DNA from: an uncultured Haliea sp. | GTDB lineage: Bacteria > Pseudomonadota > Gammaproteobacteria > Pseudomonadales > Halieaceae | Reading direction: 5' to 3' | Length of the DNA: 64,000 nucleotides | Assembly: GCA_913061145.1 (NCBI GenBank) | Contig: CAJXUQ010000003.1 | Span: forward strand, 1 to 64,000 | Part shown: positions 1 through 9,236 of the stretch, in pieces | How positions within the stretch are numbered: the first letter of the stretch is position 1 | How the letters are laid out: the number at the start of each line of letters is the position of its first letter | Program-made: the position numbers and the translations under genes | Notes under the pieces: model-generated | Databases searched by the model: none | Told to the model about the DNA's origin: nothing | What the model saw: only the letters and a program-made list of their open reading frames with translations

Positions 1-52
1 ATACGAGATTTCTGCCTGTCTCGTGGGCTCGGGAGATGTGTATAAGAGACAG
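1..52 (+). other. Illumina Nextera i7 adapter remnant (artefact)
   Basis: The first 52 bases match the Nextera transposase-side adapter: the tail of the P7 primer (ATACGAGAT, 1-9), an 8-base index TTCTGCCT (10-17), GTCTCGTGGGCTCGG (18-32), one extra G, and the mosaic end AGATGTGTATAAGAGACAG (34-52). This is library DNA left at a contig end, not genome sequence. Any reading frame that starts inside it, including one beginning Met-Cys-Ile-Arg-Asp-Arg at 36, is an artefact. Confidence 0.97.
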
Positions 53-1106
53 GTTGAAGACTGCGCTGGAGGACAACTACCCCGCACCGACAGTGTCCGC
101 AAGCAATGCGCGGGCTGACCGCTGGGTCCTGCCAGGCGTCGCGCGCTTCAGCCGACGGGGCTACACACTGGGCAAACGCCACTGGAACCCCATCTCGGCC
201 TGGATGGGCGACAAGCACGTGGTGATTACCGGGGCCACGTCCGGGCTGGGGCTGGCAACAGCGCGCTCGCTTGCCGAGCGCGGCGCAGCGCTCACGCTGG
301 TGATTCGTAACGAGTCACGTGCGCAGGACCTCGTCAACACCCTGCAGCGCGAGACCGGCAACCCGAATATCTCGGTCGAGATCGCCGATCTGAGCCTGAT
401 GTCCGAGGTTCAGCGTCTGGTCGAGCGACTGCTGCGCACAGGCCGACCTATCGATGTACTGGTCAACAACGCGGGCGCGCTGTTCAACGAGCGCGCGGAA
501 ACCGCTGAAGGGCTGGAACAGAGTTTCGCCTTGTTGTTGCTCTCCCCTTACCGGCTGACGCTGGGGGTCAAGCCGCTCCTGCAGGCAGCACCGCAGGCAC
601 GCGTGATCAACGTGGTTTCGGGTGGCATGTACACGCAACCCCTGAAGGTCCGCTGGCTCCAGGCCCGGGAACAGAACTACTCGGGCAGCGTTGCCTACGC
701 GCGCTGCAAACGCGCGCTGATGGTGCTCTCCGAGCAGTGGGCCGAGGCCTGGAAGGATGAGAATATCGTCGTCAACGCCATGCATCCCGGCTGGGCGGAT
801 ACACCCGGTGTGGAATCGGCCCTGCCCGGTTTCCACCGTATCACCCGGCGTATTCTGCGCAGCCCGGAAGAAGGTGCGGATACCATTGTCTGGCTCGCCG
901 CCGCGACAGAAGCGGCAAAAGTCACTGGTGCGCTGTTCCTCGACCGCGAGCCACGCACGACGCACTTGCTGAGCAAGACCGAGGGCGATGCGCAGGAGCG
1001 TGAGGCGCTGCAACCCTACCTTGAGTCCATCTCGGTAACGGCACCGCGTAAAAGCCGAACGCCCCGCAGCGCCGGCAACGGCAAGCGGGCGGCGGTGGCT
1101 GGTTAA
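53..1106 (+). CDS. DHRS12-like short-chain dehydrogenase/reductase, 5' truncated
   Basis: Cytosolic NAD(P)-dependent oxidoreductase of the SDR superfamily. It has the cofactor motif TGATSGLG, the NNAG motif, a YARCK active-site Tyr/Lys and the MHPGWADTPGV segment typical of the DHRS12 branch, followed by LPGF. Eukaryotic DHRS12 has an extra N-terminal helix before the Rossmann fold; the visible FSRRGYTLGKRHW stretch corresponds to it, so the real start lies upstream of the contig edge and was lost at the adapter junction. An internal ATG at 204 would give a protein starting at the Rossmann fold, but I do not favour it. The C-terminal tail is Arg/Ala-rich. Substrate unknown. Confidence 0.85.
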
Positions 1107-1198
1107 GTCGCTATACCGCGCGACGGGTTTGTCACCGCCGCTGCTTGCATCGACAGGTTCCTCTGGCTACGGTAGAGCGCTTCTTTGAGGGTTCTACC

Positions 1199-2353
1199 AT
1201 GTCTGACACAACCGTTCTGCCATTCACTGTCGATATCCCTGACGCCGATCTGGACGATTTGCGGCGCCGCCTGGGCACCACCCGCTGGCCTGACCCGCAA
1301 ACCTGCGACGACTGGAGCCAGGGTATCCCGCTCGCCTACACGCAGGAACTGGCGCAGTACTGGGCGCAGGACTATGACTGGCGGCGCTGCGAGGCGGAAC
1401 TGAACCGCTGGCCGCAATTCCGTACGCGTCTCGGCGGTATCGACATCCACTTCCTGCACTGCCGTTCACCCCACCCCGACGCACTGCCACTGATTATCTC
1501 ACACGGCTGGCCCGGGTCAGTGCTTGAGTTCCGTCATATTATCGATGCACTGGTCGACCCGGTCGCACACGGCGGCGACGCAGCGGATGCATTCCATGTC
1601 GTGATTCCCTCGCTGCCGGGCTACGGATTCTCGGGCAAACCAGCGGCCACCGGGACCTCCGTCGAAGTGATTGGACGCCTGTGGGGTGAACTCATGGCAC
1701 GTCTGGGTTACGACCGCTATGTCGCCCAGGGTGGTGACTGGGGCAGTGTAATCACACAGAGCATCGGGCAGACCGAAACCCGTCACTGCGCGGGCATTCA
1801 CATCACCATGCCCATCGTGTCACCCGACCCCGACACGATGAACGACCTGACTGCGAACGAGCAGTCTGCGCTTGATGGCATGACCTATTACGCACAGTGG
1901 GATTCCGGCTACTCAAAGCAGCAGTCCACCCGGCCGCAGACCCTGGGCTACGGACTCGCCGACTCACCTGTGGGGCAGATGGCGTGGATCATTGAAAAGT
2001 TCTGGGCCTGGACGGACTGCGAGCGCAGCGGCGTCAAACATCCCGAGAACGTGATCAGCCGCGATGAACTGCTGGACAACGTGATGCTCTACTGGCTGAA
2101 CAATGCCGGGGCGAGTTCCGCACGCCTGTACTGGGAGAGCTTCAACAACCCCTCTCTGGAACCGATCACGATGCCCACTGGCTGCTCCATCTTTCCGAAA
2201 GAGATTTTTCGCAGCAGTCGACGCTGGGCGGAGCAGCGTTTCCACAACCTCATTCACTGGAACGAGCTGTCCAGTGGCGGGCACTTCGCCGCCCTGGAAC
2301 AGCCGGAAGTGATGGTCAATGAACTGCGCACCTGCTTTCGCAGCCTGCGCTGA
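1199..2353 (+). CDS. Epoxide hydrolase, EHN-domain alpha/beta hydrolase
   Basis: Likely opens epoxides to vicinal diols in the cytosol. The N-terminus (about residues 1-95) is the epoxide-hydrolase N-terminal lid-wrapping region. It is followed by the oxyanion-hole motif HGWPGS (H102), the nucleophile elbow GGDWGS with Asp180 and a C-terminal GGHFAALE with the catalytic His near 362. 384 residues fits the microsomal-type bacterial family. I chose the ATG at 1199 because GAGGG sits at a good distance upstream and the protein then begins with the usual beta-strand. A thioesterase gene follows after 27 bp in the same direction, suggesting one transcript. Natural substrate not deducible. Confidence 0.88.
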   Translation: MSDTTVLPFTVDIPDADLDDLRRRLGTTRWPDPQTCDDWSQGIPLAYTQELAQYWAQDYDWRRCEAELNRWPQFRTRLGGIDIHFLHCRSPHPDALPLIISHGWPGSVLEFRHIIDALVDPVAHGGDAADAFHVVIPSLPGYGFSGKPAATGTSVEVIGRLWGELMARLGYDRYVAQGGDWGSVITQSIGQTETRHCAGIHITMPIVSPDPDTMNDLTANEQSALDGMTYYAQWDSGYSKQQSTRPQTLGYGLADSPVGQMAWIIEKFWAWTDCERSGVKHPENVISRDELLDNVMLYWLNNAGASSARLYWESFNNPSLEPITMPTGCSIFPKEIFRSSRRWAEQRFHNLIHWNELSSGGHFAALEQPEVMVNELRTCFRSLR

Positions 2354-2380
2354 CGCACACGACACAACAGGACCCCATGC

Positions 2381-3058
2381 ATGTTCGACAACCGCGACCG
2401 GAGCAAGGCGGTATTCAGCCCCTTTGCTTCCGAAGAAGTGTCACCCCCTTTCTCCCCACACTGGGAGGCCAAACGCAGGGCAGCAGAGGCGCTGCGCGCG
2501 CTGACTGAAACCCTCGTAACGAGTGATGCGGATACCGAGCGCCTGAATGCGCTGGCACAGCGCCTTGAGCAGGAGAACGCTGCGCTCGGCGCCCAGCCGC
2601 GCCTCTACGGCCTGGAGGCCTTCATCGCCGACGGGAAACACGGTGGCCACGGAGAGGTGAACCATGAGCTGAACGCGCTGGGCGGGTGGAGCAACCCACT
2701 CTCACCGGCGCTCAACATGTGGCTGAAGGGACGTGAAGCCTTCGGCACGGTCCGCTGTGGCCACGCCTACGAAGGCCCACCCGGGTTCATTCACGGTGGC
2801 TTCATTGCCGCCATTTTCGACCAGTTTCTCGGTATGGCACAGCTGGCGGGAGATAACCCGGGGATGACAGGCACCTTGACCGTGCGCTACCACCGGCCGA
2901 CACCGCTGAACACCGACCTGTCGTTGCGCGCGACGCTGCAGGATTCCACCGGGCGCAAAACCGTGGTCACTGGCGAAATGCTGGTGGGGGGTGAGGTCAC
3001 GGCAAGCTGTGAGGGGCTTTTTATCAGGCCACAGAGGGCGCTGTTGAGTACACCCTAG
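2381..3058 (+). CDS. Hotdog-fold thioesterase (PaaI/4HBT type)
   Basis: A 225-residue protein with a C-terminal hotdog domain (about residues 95-220) containing GPPGFIHGGFIAAIFDQFLG, the HGG-type signature of PaaI/THEM4-like acyl-CoA thioesterases, followed by LTVRYHRPTPL. The roughly 90 N-terminal residues are charged and helical and have no motif I recognise. It probably hydrolyses an acyl-CoA. CAGGAC lies 8 bases before the ATG. It follows the epoxide hydrolase closely and probably shares its transcript. Family assignment is good; substrate is unknown. Confidence 0.82.
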   Translation: MFDNRDRSKAVFSPFASEEVSPPFSPHWEAKRRAAEALRALTETLVTSDADTERLNALAQRLEQENAALGAQPRLYGLEAFIADGKHGGHGEVNHELNALGGWSNPLSPALNMWLKGREAFGTVRCGHAYEGPPGFIHGGFIAAIFDQFLGMAQLAGDNPGMTGTLTVRYHRPTPLNTDLSLRATLQDSTGRKTVVTGEMLVGGEVTASCEGLFIRPQRALLSTP

Positions 3059-3070
3059 GGCGCTCAGCCC

Positions 3071-4222
3071 TCAGCCGTCGAAACTTTCACTGGTGTTCAG
3101 ACTGGCGGAAAACGGCACGGGCGTGAAACGCCTGGGTGTGTCCTGCTCACCCGGTCTGTCCTCCAGCGGCTCGCACCTGCGCCCTGCTGAGGATACTGCG
3201 TAGGCACGCCGCGGAAGCGGCTCATCGCGACGCGCAACGCTGAATCCCGGGGTATCCAGCGGGTGCGCCAGGGGTTCTGTCTTCTCTGGCTGGGGCGGCA
3301 CCGCAGCACCGCCCAGCACCGCGGGCGGCACGGGCCTGCGCCGCCGATCGCCAGCGCGGGCCGCGCGACCTTGAGGTCGTTTCACCGAAACACCGCCACT
3401 GCCGATGAACTCCAGGCCCTGCAGCGCCGCATCACTGCCTTCTGCCAGCAGCGCGCGGGGCGCGGCTGGCGCGCTCTCCGGCAGCGGGGCCACCTCGCCC
3501 TGCCGTTCCTGCACCTGCCAATGGGTGTCACCCTGCAGGGCCCGCTGGCGCAGCACCGCGTTGGCGCAATCCCTCCAGCGGCCGAAATGGACGGACAGCG
3601 CCGGATCCGGCATGCGGTGCTTGCGAAACTCGCGTTGCGCGGCCATGAAATGCTGCTTGACCGCGCGATAGTGATAGATATGGTCTTCGGTATTCAGATG
3701 CAGCGCCTGCCCGCCCGCACGAAAAATCACCATCTTCGGCGGCAGAACCCCCTGCAGGCTGTGCAGGAGATCGGCAATGAAACAGAGCCTGAAAGCATCG
3801 TGCTGATTGGTTTTACCCTGCGTATCACAGGGTATGTAGAGATGGTTACCCAGCTCTGAATAACCGCGAGTGCGCATCAGCAGCTGGCTGGAAGCGGCCA
3901 ATGGCCCCACGGCGAGCTGGCCGTTGACAATAAACTCCGCGCCGCTGCGCATGGCAGCGAGGGTGTCACTGCGCCGCAGGGCTTCCGGCGCGTCCCAGTC
4001 CACCAAGGTGACCTGCCGGCCGTTCCTGGCAAGCACAGCGGCGACGGCGTCCTGCCGGCTGGCGCTGTCACCGGGCACGGCACTGCCCGAGTCCGGGGCA
4101 ACACCGTGCGCCGGATTCTCGATCGTCAGGCGCTCCATCCAGCTGGCGAAGGGTGACTCCTTGAACAGAACCATATCTTCGGAGGTGAAGGTCAGTGTTC
4201 TGTCAACGCTGTAGAGGTACAT
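3071..4222 (-). CDS. RecB-like nuclease-fold protein (TM0106-family-like), standalone
   Basis: The first 220 or so residues read like the N-terminal part of TM0106-type putative RecB-like nucleases: an opening ending SPFASWMERL, a TLAAMRSGAEFI segment, then D-x3-K (CDTQGK) and FRLCFIADLLHSLQG, where family members have their PD-(D/E)XK core and the L-Q-LCFYS helix. The usual D-x-K spacing is changed, so catalytic competence is doubtful. Family members normally continue into other nucleic-acid domains; this one instead ends in about 120 residues rich in Pro, Arg and Ala, probably disordered. It lies 100 bp downstream of the amidohydrolase, same strand. DNA processing is inferred only from the fold. 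Confidence 0.55.
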   Translation of the reverse strand: MYLYSVDRTLTFTSEDMVLFKESPFASWMERLTIENPAHGVAPDSGSAVPGDSASRQDAVAAVLARNGRQVTLVDWDAPEALRRSDTLAAMRSGAEFIVNGQLAVGPLAASSQLLMRTRGYSELGNHLYIPCDTQGKTNQHDAFRLCFIADLLHSLQGVLPPKMVIFRAGGQALHLNTEDHIYHYRAVKQHFMAAQREFRKHRMPDPALSVHFGRWRDCANAVLRQRALQGDTHWQVQERQGEVAPLPESAPAAPRALLAEGSDAALQGLEFIGSGGVSVKRPQGRAARAGDRRRRPVPPAVLGGAAVPPQPEKTEPLAHPLDTPGFSVARRDEPLPRRAYAVSSAGRRCEPLEDRPGEQDTPRRFTPVPFSASLNTSESFDG

Positions 4223-4322
4223 GGGTGAGGGGCATTCCCTTGTTTGTTGTCACCTGCCGGCGCGAGTAGCGGCACTGCCCCCGCTTTATAGCGAATCGCG
4301 GCGCGGGTGTCCACGCCGCTGC

Positions 4323-6032
4323 CTAGCCGCGCTTGTACACCAGCGCACCGCCCACCCAGGTCGCGTCCACCTTGAGTTCCCGCATAGCCATGGGGTCGCG
4401 CAGCGGACTGCCGTCCAGCAACACCAGATCCGCTAGTTTCCCCGGTTCCAGCGAGCCCCGATTATCCTCCTGGAAGATCTGCCAGGCGGCGTCGATGGTC
4501 ACCGCACGCAGCGCGGTCATCACATCTACGCGCTGTTCCGGGCCCAGCACGTCGCCGGCAAAGGTCTGCCGATGTACCAGGCTCCACGCCGCCTGCAGAG
4601 GTCGCATGGGGGTCACGGGGGTATCCATGTGGGAGCTGAAGCGCAGGCCCGCTGCCTGTGCCCAGGCAGCCGGGCTAATCTGGGCCGCACGCTCCGGGCC
4701 GATAAAGATGTCGCGGTGGCGGTCACCCCAGAAGAACGTATGGGCCGCGAAGAAGCTCGGCGTCACCCCCAGTTCTGCCATACGCTGGATCTGGTCCTCG
4801 CGGGCCATTTGCGCGTGAATCAGGATCAGCCGCGGATCTGCGACAGGATGTTCCGCCTGTGCCGCGGCAAACGCGTCCAGGATGTCGTCAATCGAGGCAT
4901 CACCGTTACCGTGCACCGCAATCTGATGCCCCGCCGCGTGCAGTGACGCAATCTTCTCGAACAGGCGCTCCCTGGGCACCGCCGCATAGCCCCGGTAATC
5001 CGCATCGCCGTGGAAGGGCGTGTGATAGGGGCGCGTAAGGTAGCCGGTAAAGCCCTGGATGCTGCCGTCTGCGACGATCTTCACCGCACCCACGTCAATG
5101 CGCGGTGCAGCGAGGTCGGCGCTGTCGAAGGTACCCGCCGCGATCGCCTCACCGTAGTCATCCTCCATGGGGAAAATCATCAGCCGCAGGGGGATCAGGC
5201 CGAGGTGGCTCGCAAGCTTGAACCCGGCCACCATCTGCGGCGCCGCACCACCCGCCTGCGCGGTGGTGACGCCGTACTCGGCATACTCGCGCACCGCGGC
5301 GCTTACCATGCGCAGGAAATCCAGCGCGCCGAGATCAAGCATGCGCTCGGCCACAGGCAGTCTCGCTGTCTCCTCCAGCAGGCCGGTCAACTCACCGCTG
5401 TCGGGGTCACGCGCAATCACGCCCCCCTCCGGGTCCGGCGTTTCCGGGCCGATGCCCACGGCTTCTAGCGCAAGGCTATTGGCGACCACCATGTGCCCGG
5501 AAATGTGCAGGAGCGCGACCGGGCGCCCGGGCGCGACCGCGTCCAGTTCCTCGCGGGTGGGGTGCCGGCGCTCTGCCAGCAGGGTGTCGTCGTAACCGAA
5601 TCCGGTGACCCACTCGCCCTCCGGCACCCCGGCGGCCCTGGCGCGCAGCGCGTCCAGCAGCCCCGCCATATCCTTGATCTCACCAATCGGCGGACTGTTC
5701 AGGTCGACGGCGACCGTGTTCATTGCGGAGCCGGGGAAGTGCCCGTGCGCATCAATAAAGCCCGGCATCAGGGTCCGGCCCGCGAGGTCGATCACCTCGG
5801 TGCGGTCGTCCACCAAGGCCATGATGTCCTCGTTGCTGCCCAGTGCCTCGATGTGCTCGCCACGCACCGACAGTGCCTGCACGACCCGGTTGCTGGCATC
5901 CATCGTGAGGACGTCGCCATTGACGAACACCTGGTGCTCGGGCGGAGCCGGCAGGCGGGTCGCGATCGAAAACAGCGTGAACATGCCCAGGGCGAACGTG
6001 AGCCCCAGCAGCACCCAGGTTTTCCAGCTCAT
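4323..6032 (-). CDS. Membrane-anchored amidohydrolase, YtcJ/amidohydrolase-3 family
   Basis: A 569-residue metal-dependent hydrolase. One N-terminal transmembrane segment (about residues 5-25) anchors it, then the composite beta domain (VFVNGDVLTMD) and the metal-binding MPGFIDAHGH motif, HISGH, AVHGNGDASI and LILIHAQM follow, ending in the LEPGKLADLVLLDGSP signature of cyclic amidohydrolases. Family members cleave amides or related bonds; the substrate cannot be predicted. GGAGA stands 7 bases before the ATG. It is 31 bp downstream of an acyl-CoA dehydrogenase and probably cotranscribed, hinting at work on a lipophilic or amide-bearing carbon source. Confidence 0.85.
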   Translation of the reverse strand: MSWKTWVLLGLTFALGMFTLFSIATRLPAPPEHQVFVNGDVLTMDASNRVVQALSVRGEHIEALGSNEDIMALVDDRTEVIDLAGRTLMPGFIDAHGHFPGSAMNTVAVDLNSPPIGEIKDMAGLLDALRARAAGVPEGEWVTGFGYDDTLLAERRHPTREELDAVAPGRPVALLHISGHMVVANSLALEAVGIGPETPDPEGGVIARDPDSGELTGLLEETARLPVAERMLDLGALDFLRMVSAAVREYAEYGVTTAQAGGAAPQMVAGFKLASHLGLIPLRLMIFPMEDDYGEAIAAGTFDSADLAAPRIDVGAVKIVADGSIQGFTGYLTRPYHTPFHGDADYRGYAAVPRERLFEKIASLHAAGHQIAVHGNGDASIDDILDAFAAAQAEHPVADPRLILIHAQMAREDQIQRMAELGVTPSFFAAHTFFWGDRHRDIFIGPERAAQISPAAWAQAAGLRFSSHMDTPVTPMRPLQAAWSLVHRQTFAGDVLGPEQRVDVMTALRAVTIDAAWQIFQEDNRGSLEPGKLADLVLLDGSPLRDPMAMRELKVDATWVGGALVYKRG

Positions 6033-6063
6033 AGTGAGGTCTCCGAATAACGATGCCGGGGTT

Positions 6064-7191
6064 TCATGCAGCAGTGCCTATGACGATATCCGCCAAACGG
6101 GCCCGGTGCCACACGCCGTCACCCCACAACATCTGGGAGTGCTTCTGGCGTTTGAAATACAGATGTACATAGCACTCCCAGGTAAAACCTATGCCGCCGT
6201 GGCTCTGTACCGAACGACTACTGGCGTAGGCCGCCATGTCACTGGCCGACGCCTTGGCCATGTGTGCGTACTGCGCCGCTTTCTCCGGCTCGCTGTCGCA
6301 GGCACAGGCGGCGTTGTAAACCAGGGACTTCGCCTCGTCGATCTGCACCATCACCTCTACCAATGGGTGCTTGATGGCCTGGAAGAAACCCAGCGGCCGG
6401 TCAAACTGCTTGCGCGTGCTGACGTACTCCACTGTGGTCTGCAACTGCCACTCGCCGGCACCGACCATATCGGCAGCCACCAGGGTCCAGATCGCCGGCA
6501 TGGCCTGGTGCAGGGCCGACACCGCGTTACCACTGACCTCGATGCCCGATGCGCCATCGAACACGATATGCGCCTGATCCCGGGTGAGATCGACAATGCC
6601 GTCGGCCTCGGCAGTGACGCCTGCCGCATGGGCGTCCACCCAGAAAAGGCCGTACCCCGCGCCGGTGCTGGCACAGACCAGCAATCGCTCACACTTGCCC
6701 GCATCCTGCACGAACCAGGCAGTGCCGTAGAGCCCGCCATCGCGGTATTCGACCTCGGTCGCGGCGGGGTCCCAGGCGCCGTGCCTGTCCGTCAGGGCAA
6801 GGGTCGCGGCTTTGCCGGCGGCAATATCTGCCAGTCCCACGGCCCCCGCCTCGCCACAGGCCACCAGCACGTAGGTCGCATTCAGGGTACCCAACAGCGG
6901 ACAGGGGAAGGCCGCACGACCCACCTCTTCAACCAGCCCGGCGACCGCGGCCACCGGCATGCCGACACCCCCCGCTTCCTCCGGCACGGCGAGCACGGTC
7001 CAGCCGAGTTCCACCAACTGCGCCCAGAGCGCCTCATCCCACTGGCAGGTTGGCGCCCGCCCGGGAGTGGGGTCTGCGGCGACCAGCGCATGCAGCCTGT
7101 CGGTGGGGAAATGCTCACGGAAAAACTTGCGCGCAGAGTCCTTGAGCAGCGCAGCCTCTTCACCGAAGCCATAGTTGTTGGGTTGTGTCAT
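6064..7191 (-). CDS. Acyl-CoA dehydrogenase (second of a pair)
   Basis: FAD-dependent acyl-CoA dehydrogenase of 375 residues. The N-terminal helical domain contains LGWTVLAVPEEAGGVGMP, the mid-region is degenerate compared with FadE types, and the C-terminus has SRSVQSHGGIGFTWE and LYFKR typical of this fold. AGGAGA precedes the ATG. The partner dehydrogenase ends 27 bp upstream on the same strand. In steroid side-chain pathways such adjacent, unequal dehydrogenases form alpha2beta2 enzymes where each subunit supplies part of the FAD site. I infer that arrangement here from adjacency alone. Confidence 0.88.
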   Translation of the reverse strand: MTQPNNYGFGEEAALLKDSARKFFREHFPTDRLHALVAADPTPGRAPTCQWDEALWAQLVELGWTVLAVPEEAGGVGMPVAAVAGLVEEVGRAAFPCPLLGTLNATYVLVACGEAGAVGLADIAAGKAATLALTDRHGAWDPAATEVEYRDGGLYGTAWFVQDAGKCERLLVCASTGAGYGLFWVDAHAAGVTAEADGIVDLTRDQAHIVFDGASGIEVSGNAVSALHQAMPAIWTLVAADMVGAGEWQLQTTVEYVSTRKQFDRPLGFFQAIKHPLVEVMVQIDEAKSLVYNAACACDSEPEKAAQYAHMAKASASDMAAYASSRSVQSHGGIGFTWECYVHLYFKRQKHSQMLWGDGVWHRARLADIVIGTAA

Positions 7192-7218
7192 CGGTATTCT
7201 CCTTGCAACGGCTTCAAC

Positions 7219-8457
7219 TTACTTCGATTTGGGCAGGCCGAGCACACGCTCGCCGAGGATATTGCGCTGTACCTCGCTGGTGCCTGCCGCGATGGTCATG
7301 CCGTAGGAATTCATGTAGGACAGCGGCCATTGCCCCCCTGCGGGCGCATTGCTGTCTCCCATATACAGCGATGACGCCATGCCCTCCACCTCGACCGCCA
7401 GGGAAGCGATCGACTGGGCAATCTCACTGGCAAGGAGCTTGTTCTGCAGCGGCAGACGCATGGGATGGTCCAGCAGCGCCTGCACGCGCGAGCGCCGTTG
7501 GTTCTGCTTCAGCCCCTCTTCACGAATAAGCTGACGCATCAACTTGTCGCGCAGCAGTGGGTCGTCGGCTGCTGCGCCGGCACCCCGGCGTGTCTGCCGC
7601 GCGAGCTCGATAACGGCGGACGTCGTGATGTTGTGGCTGGAGCGGTTCTTCATGCCACCGGAGCGCGGGGTCTGCAACTCGCCGGCGCCGCGTTCGTGCA
7701 GCAGCGTGGTCATCGCCACCTGCCACCCCTTGCCCAACTCATCCAGGCGATAGCGGTCGTCAACCTCGAGATTGTCGAAAATCACTTCATTGAAGCCGGT
7801 TTCACCGGTGATCTTGATCAGCGGCCGCACAGTCACGCCGTTACCCAGTGCGGCACGGATGGGTACGACGAAGTACGAGAGTCCATCGTACTTGTGTGAC
7901 TTGTCGGTGCGCAGGAGGATGATCATCCACTCGGCAAAGTGCGCAAGGGAGGTCCACACCTTGTGGCCATTAATCACCCACCGGTCGCCGCGCTTTTCCG
8001 CAAAGGTCTGCACACTGGCCAGGTCGGAACCCGCACCGGGCTCACTGAACCCCTGGCACCAGATATCCTCACCGGAGAAAAGCCGGGGCAGAAGCTCTGC
8101 CTTGACCGCTTCCTGCGCATGGTAAAAGACCGTCGGCGCCGCCATGCCGAGACCGATCACATTGGGAAAGAACGGCGTGCGAGCGGCCAGCATTTCTTCA
8201 TTGGCCACGCGCTGGCAGTCCTTGCGACCGCCGCCCCCGACTGCTTCCGGGTAGTCGCAGCCGACCAGGCCCGCGTCATAGGCGGCCTTCTGCCAGGCCT
8301 GCAGGTAGTCCAGCTGCTCTGTGGTCATGATCTCAAGCGGGGTTTGCGGCAAGCGCACCGGCGGCTCACCGGGCTTGTTGGCAGCCAGCCAGTCGCGGCA
8401 ATAGGCGCGGAATTCGGCCTGGGCAGGGGTATCTTTACGGGCAGAAGCGTCGGACAT
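7219..8457 (-). CDS. Acyl-CoA dehydrogenase (first of a pair)
   Basis: A 412-residue FAD enzyme catalysing alpha,beta-desaturation of an acyl-CoA in beta-oxidation-like catabolism. Visible family features are CQGFSEPGAGSDLASV (flavin-binding loop), WVINGHKVWTS, and the C-terminal AAGTSEVQRNILGERVLGLPK. It resembles FadE-type enzymes used on branched or cyclic acyl chains more than short-chain AcdA. AGGAAAAG precedes the ATG. First gene of an apparent minus-strand operon with another dehydrogenase and the amidohydrolase. The 120 bp upstream are shared with divergent genes and hold no feature I can name. Confidence 0.9.
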   Translation of the reverse strand: MSDASARKDTPAQAEFRAYCRDWLAANKPGEPPVRLPQTPLEIMTTEQLDYLQAWQKAAYDAGLVGCDYPEAVGGGGRKDCQRVANEEMLAARTPFFPNVIGLGMAAPTVFYHAQEAVKAELLPRLFSGEDIWCQGFSEPGAGSDLASVQTFAEKRGDRWVINGHKVWTSLAHFAEWMIILLRTDKSHKYDGLSYFVVPIRAALGNGVTVRPLIKITGETGFNEVIFDNLEVDDRYRLDELGKGWQVAMTTLLHERGAGELQTPRSGGMKNRSSHNITTSAVIELARQTRRGAGAAADDPLLRDKLMRQLIREEGLKQNQRRSRVQALLDHPMRLPLQNKLLASEIAQSIASLAVEVEGMASSLYMGDSNAPAGGQWPLSYMNSYGMTIAAGTSEVQRNILGERVLGLPKSK

Positions 8458-8577
8458 GCTCTTTTCCTGTCAGTTTAATGCGTATGCAAAAAGCGCCAAA
8501 GTGTGGGCGATTTGCCCGCGGGAGGCAAGTTGCACCGGGCGCTGCGCGCCTTACCCGCGGTTGTCCCGCGCCCGCGC

Positions 8578-8790
8578 TCAGTAATGAGGCGGCGCCTCGC
8601 GACCCTCCGGGCGTGCGTCATCGAGGGCCGCAGCCTGCTCATCCTGCCGCTCCTTGAGCAGCTGCAGCTGCCGACGCAGCACCAGCAGATCCTGTTGCTG
8701 GCCGGTCAGAGCCGCCTGCAGCGCATCCTCCTGGAAGGCGACCTGGCTCTGCAGGTCTTCGACCATCTGCAGCAATTCCTTTTTCTTCAC
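8578..8790 (-). CDS. slyX: SlyX family protein
   Basis: A 70-residue coiled-coil protein ending in PPHY, the hallmark of SlyX, with AFQED and LLVLRRQLQLL heptads in between. Function unknown in the family. I place the start at the GTG at 8790 because AAGGAGG lies 7 bases upstream; a longer frame from the ATG at 8817 would put that ribosome site inside the gene. It is transcribed divergently from yciH, with 80 bp between the two starts. Confidence 0.85.
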   Translation of the reverse strand: MKKKELLQMVEDLQSQVAFQEDALQAALTGQQQDLLVLRRQLQLLKERQDEQAAALDDARPEGREAPPHY

Positions 8791-8870
8791 GGGGTGCCTC
8801 CTTGTGGCGCCATTCAATTGCAGCGCCGAGGCTAATATACTGCCGGGGACCGCTCAACAAGGAAATCCCC

Positions 8871-9236
8871 GTGCCGCGACGCGACGCCCAGAACTCCCGC
8901 CTTGTCTACTCCACCGACGGGGGCCGGCTGTGCCCACAGTGCCAGCGCCCGGAAGCCAGCTGTGTGTGCGGCAGGGATCGCCCCGCCACAGTGGGTGACG
9001 GCATCGTGCGCCTGCACCGGGAAACGAAGGGGCGCGGGGGCAAGGCCGTTACGCTGATTCGCGGACTGCCGCTCACCGGCGAAGCGCTCAAATCCCTTGC
9101 CAAGGCCCTGAAGCAGAAGTGCGGAGTGGGTGGATCGGTCAAGGACGATGTGGTGGAAATCCAGGGTGACCAACGTCAGCTGCTGAAAACCGAGTTGGAG
9201 CGACGCGGCTTTACAGTAAAGATCGCAGGCGGCTGA
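8871..9236 (+). CDS. yciH: SUI1/eIF1-like translation factor YciH
   Basis: A 121-residue eIF1-like protein. The N-terminal part holds a Cys cluster (CPQCQRPEASCVC), and the SUI1 domain follows with RETKGRGGKAVTLIRGLPL, KCGVGGSVKDDVVEIQGD and the closing RRGFTVKIAGG. Bacterial YciH binds the 30S subunit and can influence initiation fidelity. The GTG start at 8871 is preferred because AAGGAA is 6 bases upstream; longer frames run into the divergent slyX promoter. Confidence 0.92.
   Translation: MPRRDAQNSRLVYSTDGGRLCPQCQRPEASCVCGRDRPATVGDGIVRLHRETKGRGGKAVTLIRGLPLTGEALKSLAKALKQKCGVGGSVKDDVVEIQGDQRQLLKTELERRGFTVKIAGG

Noticed and set aside
36-53. ATG-like start at base 36 for the first gene
   Set aside because: It lies within the sequencing adapter; the residues MCIRDR are adapter translation.
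5605-7374. 589-codon open frame on the plus strand
   Set aside because: It is antisense to the amidohydrolase and acyl-CoA dehydrogenase, which have full family motifs; high GC gives long spurious frames.
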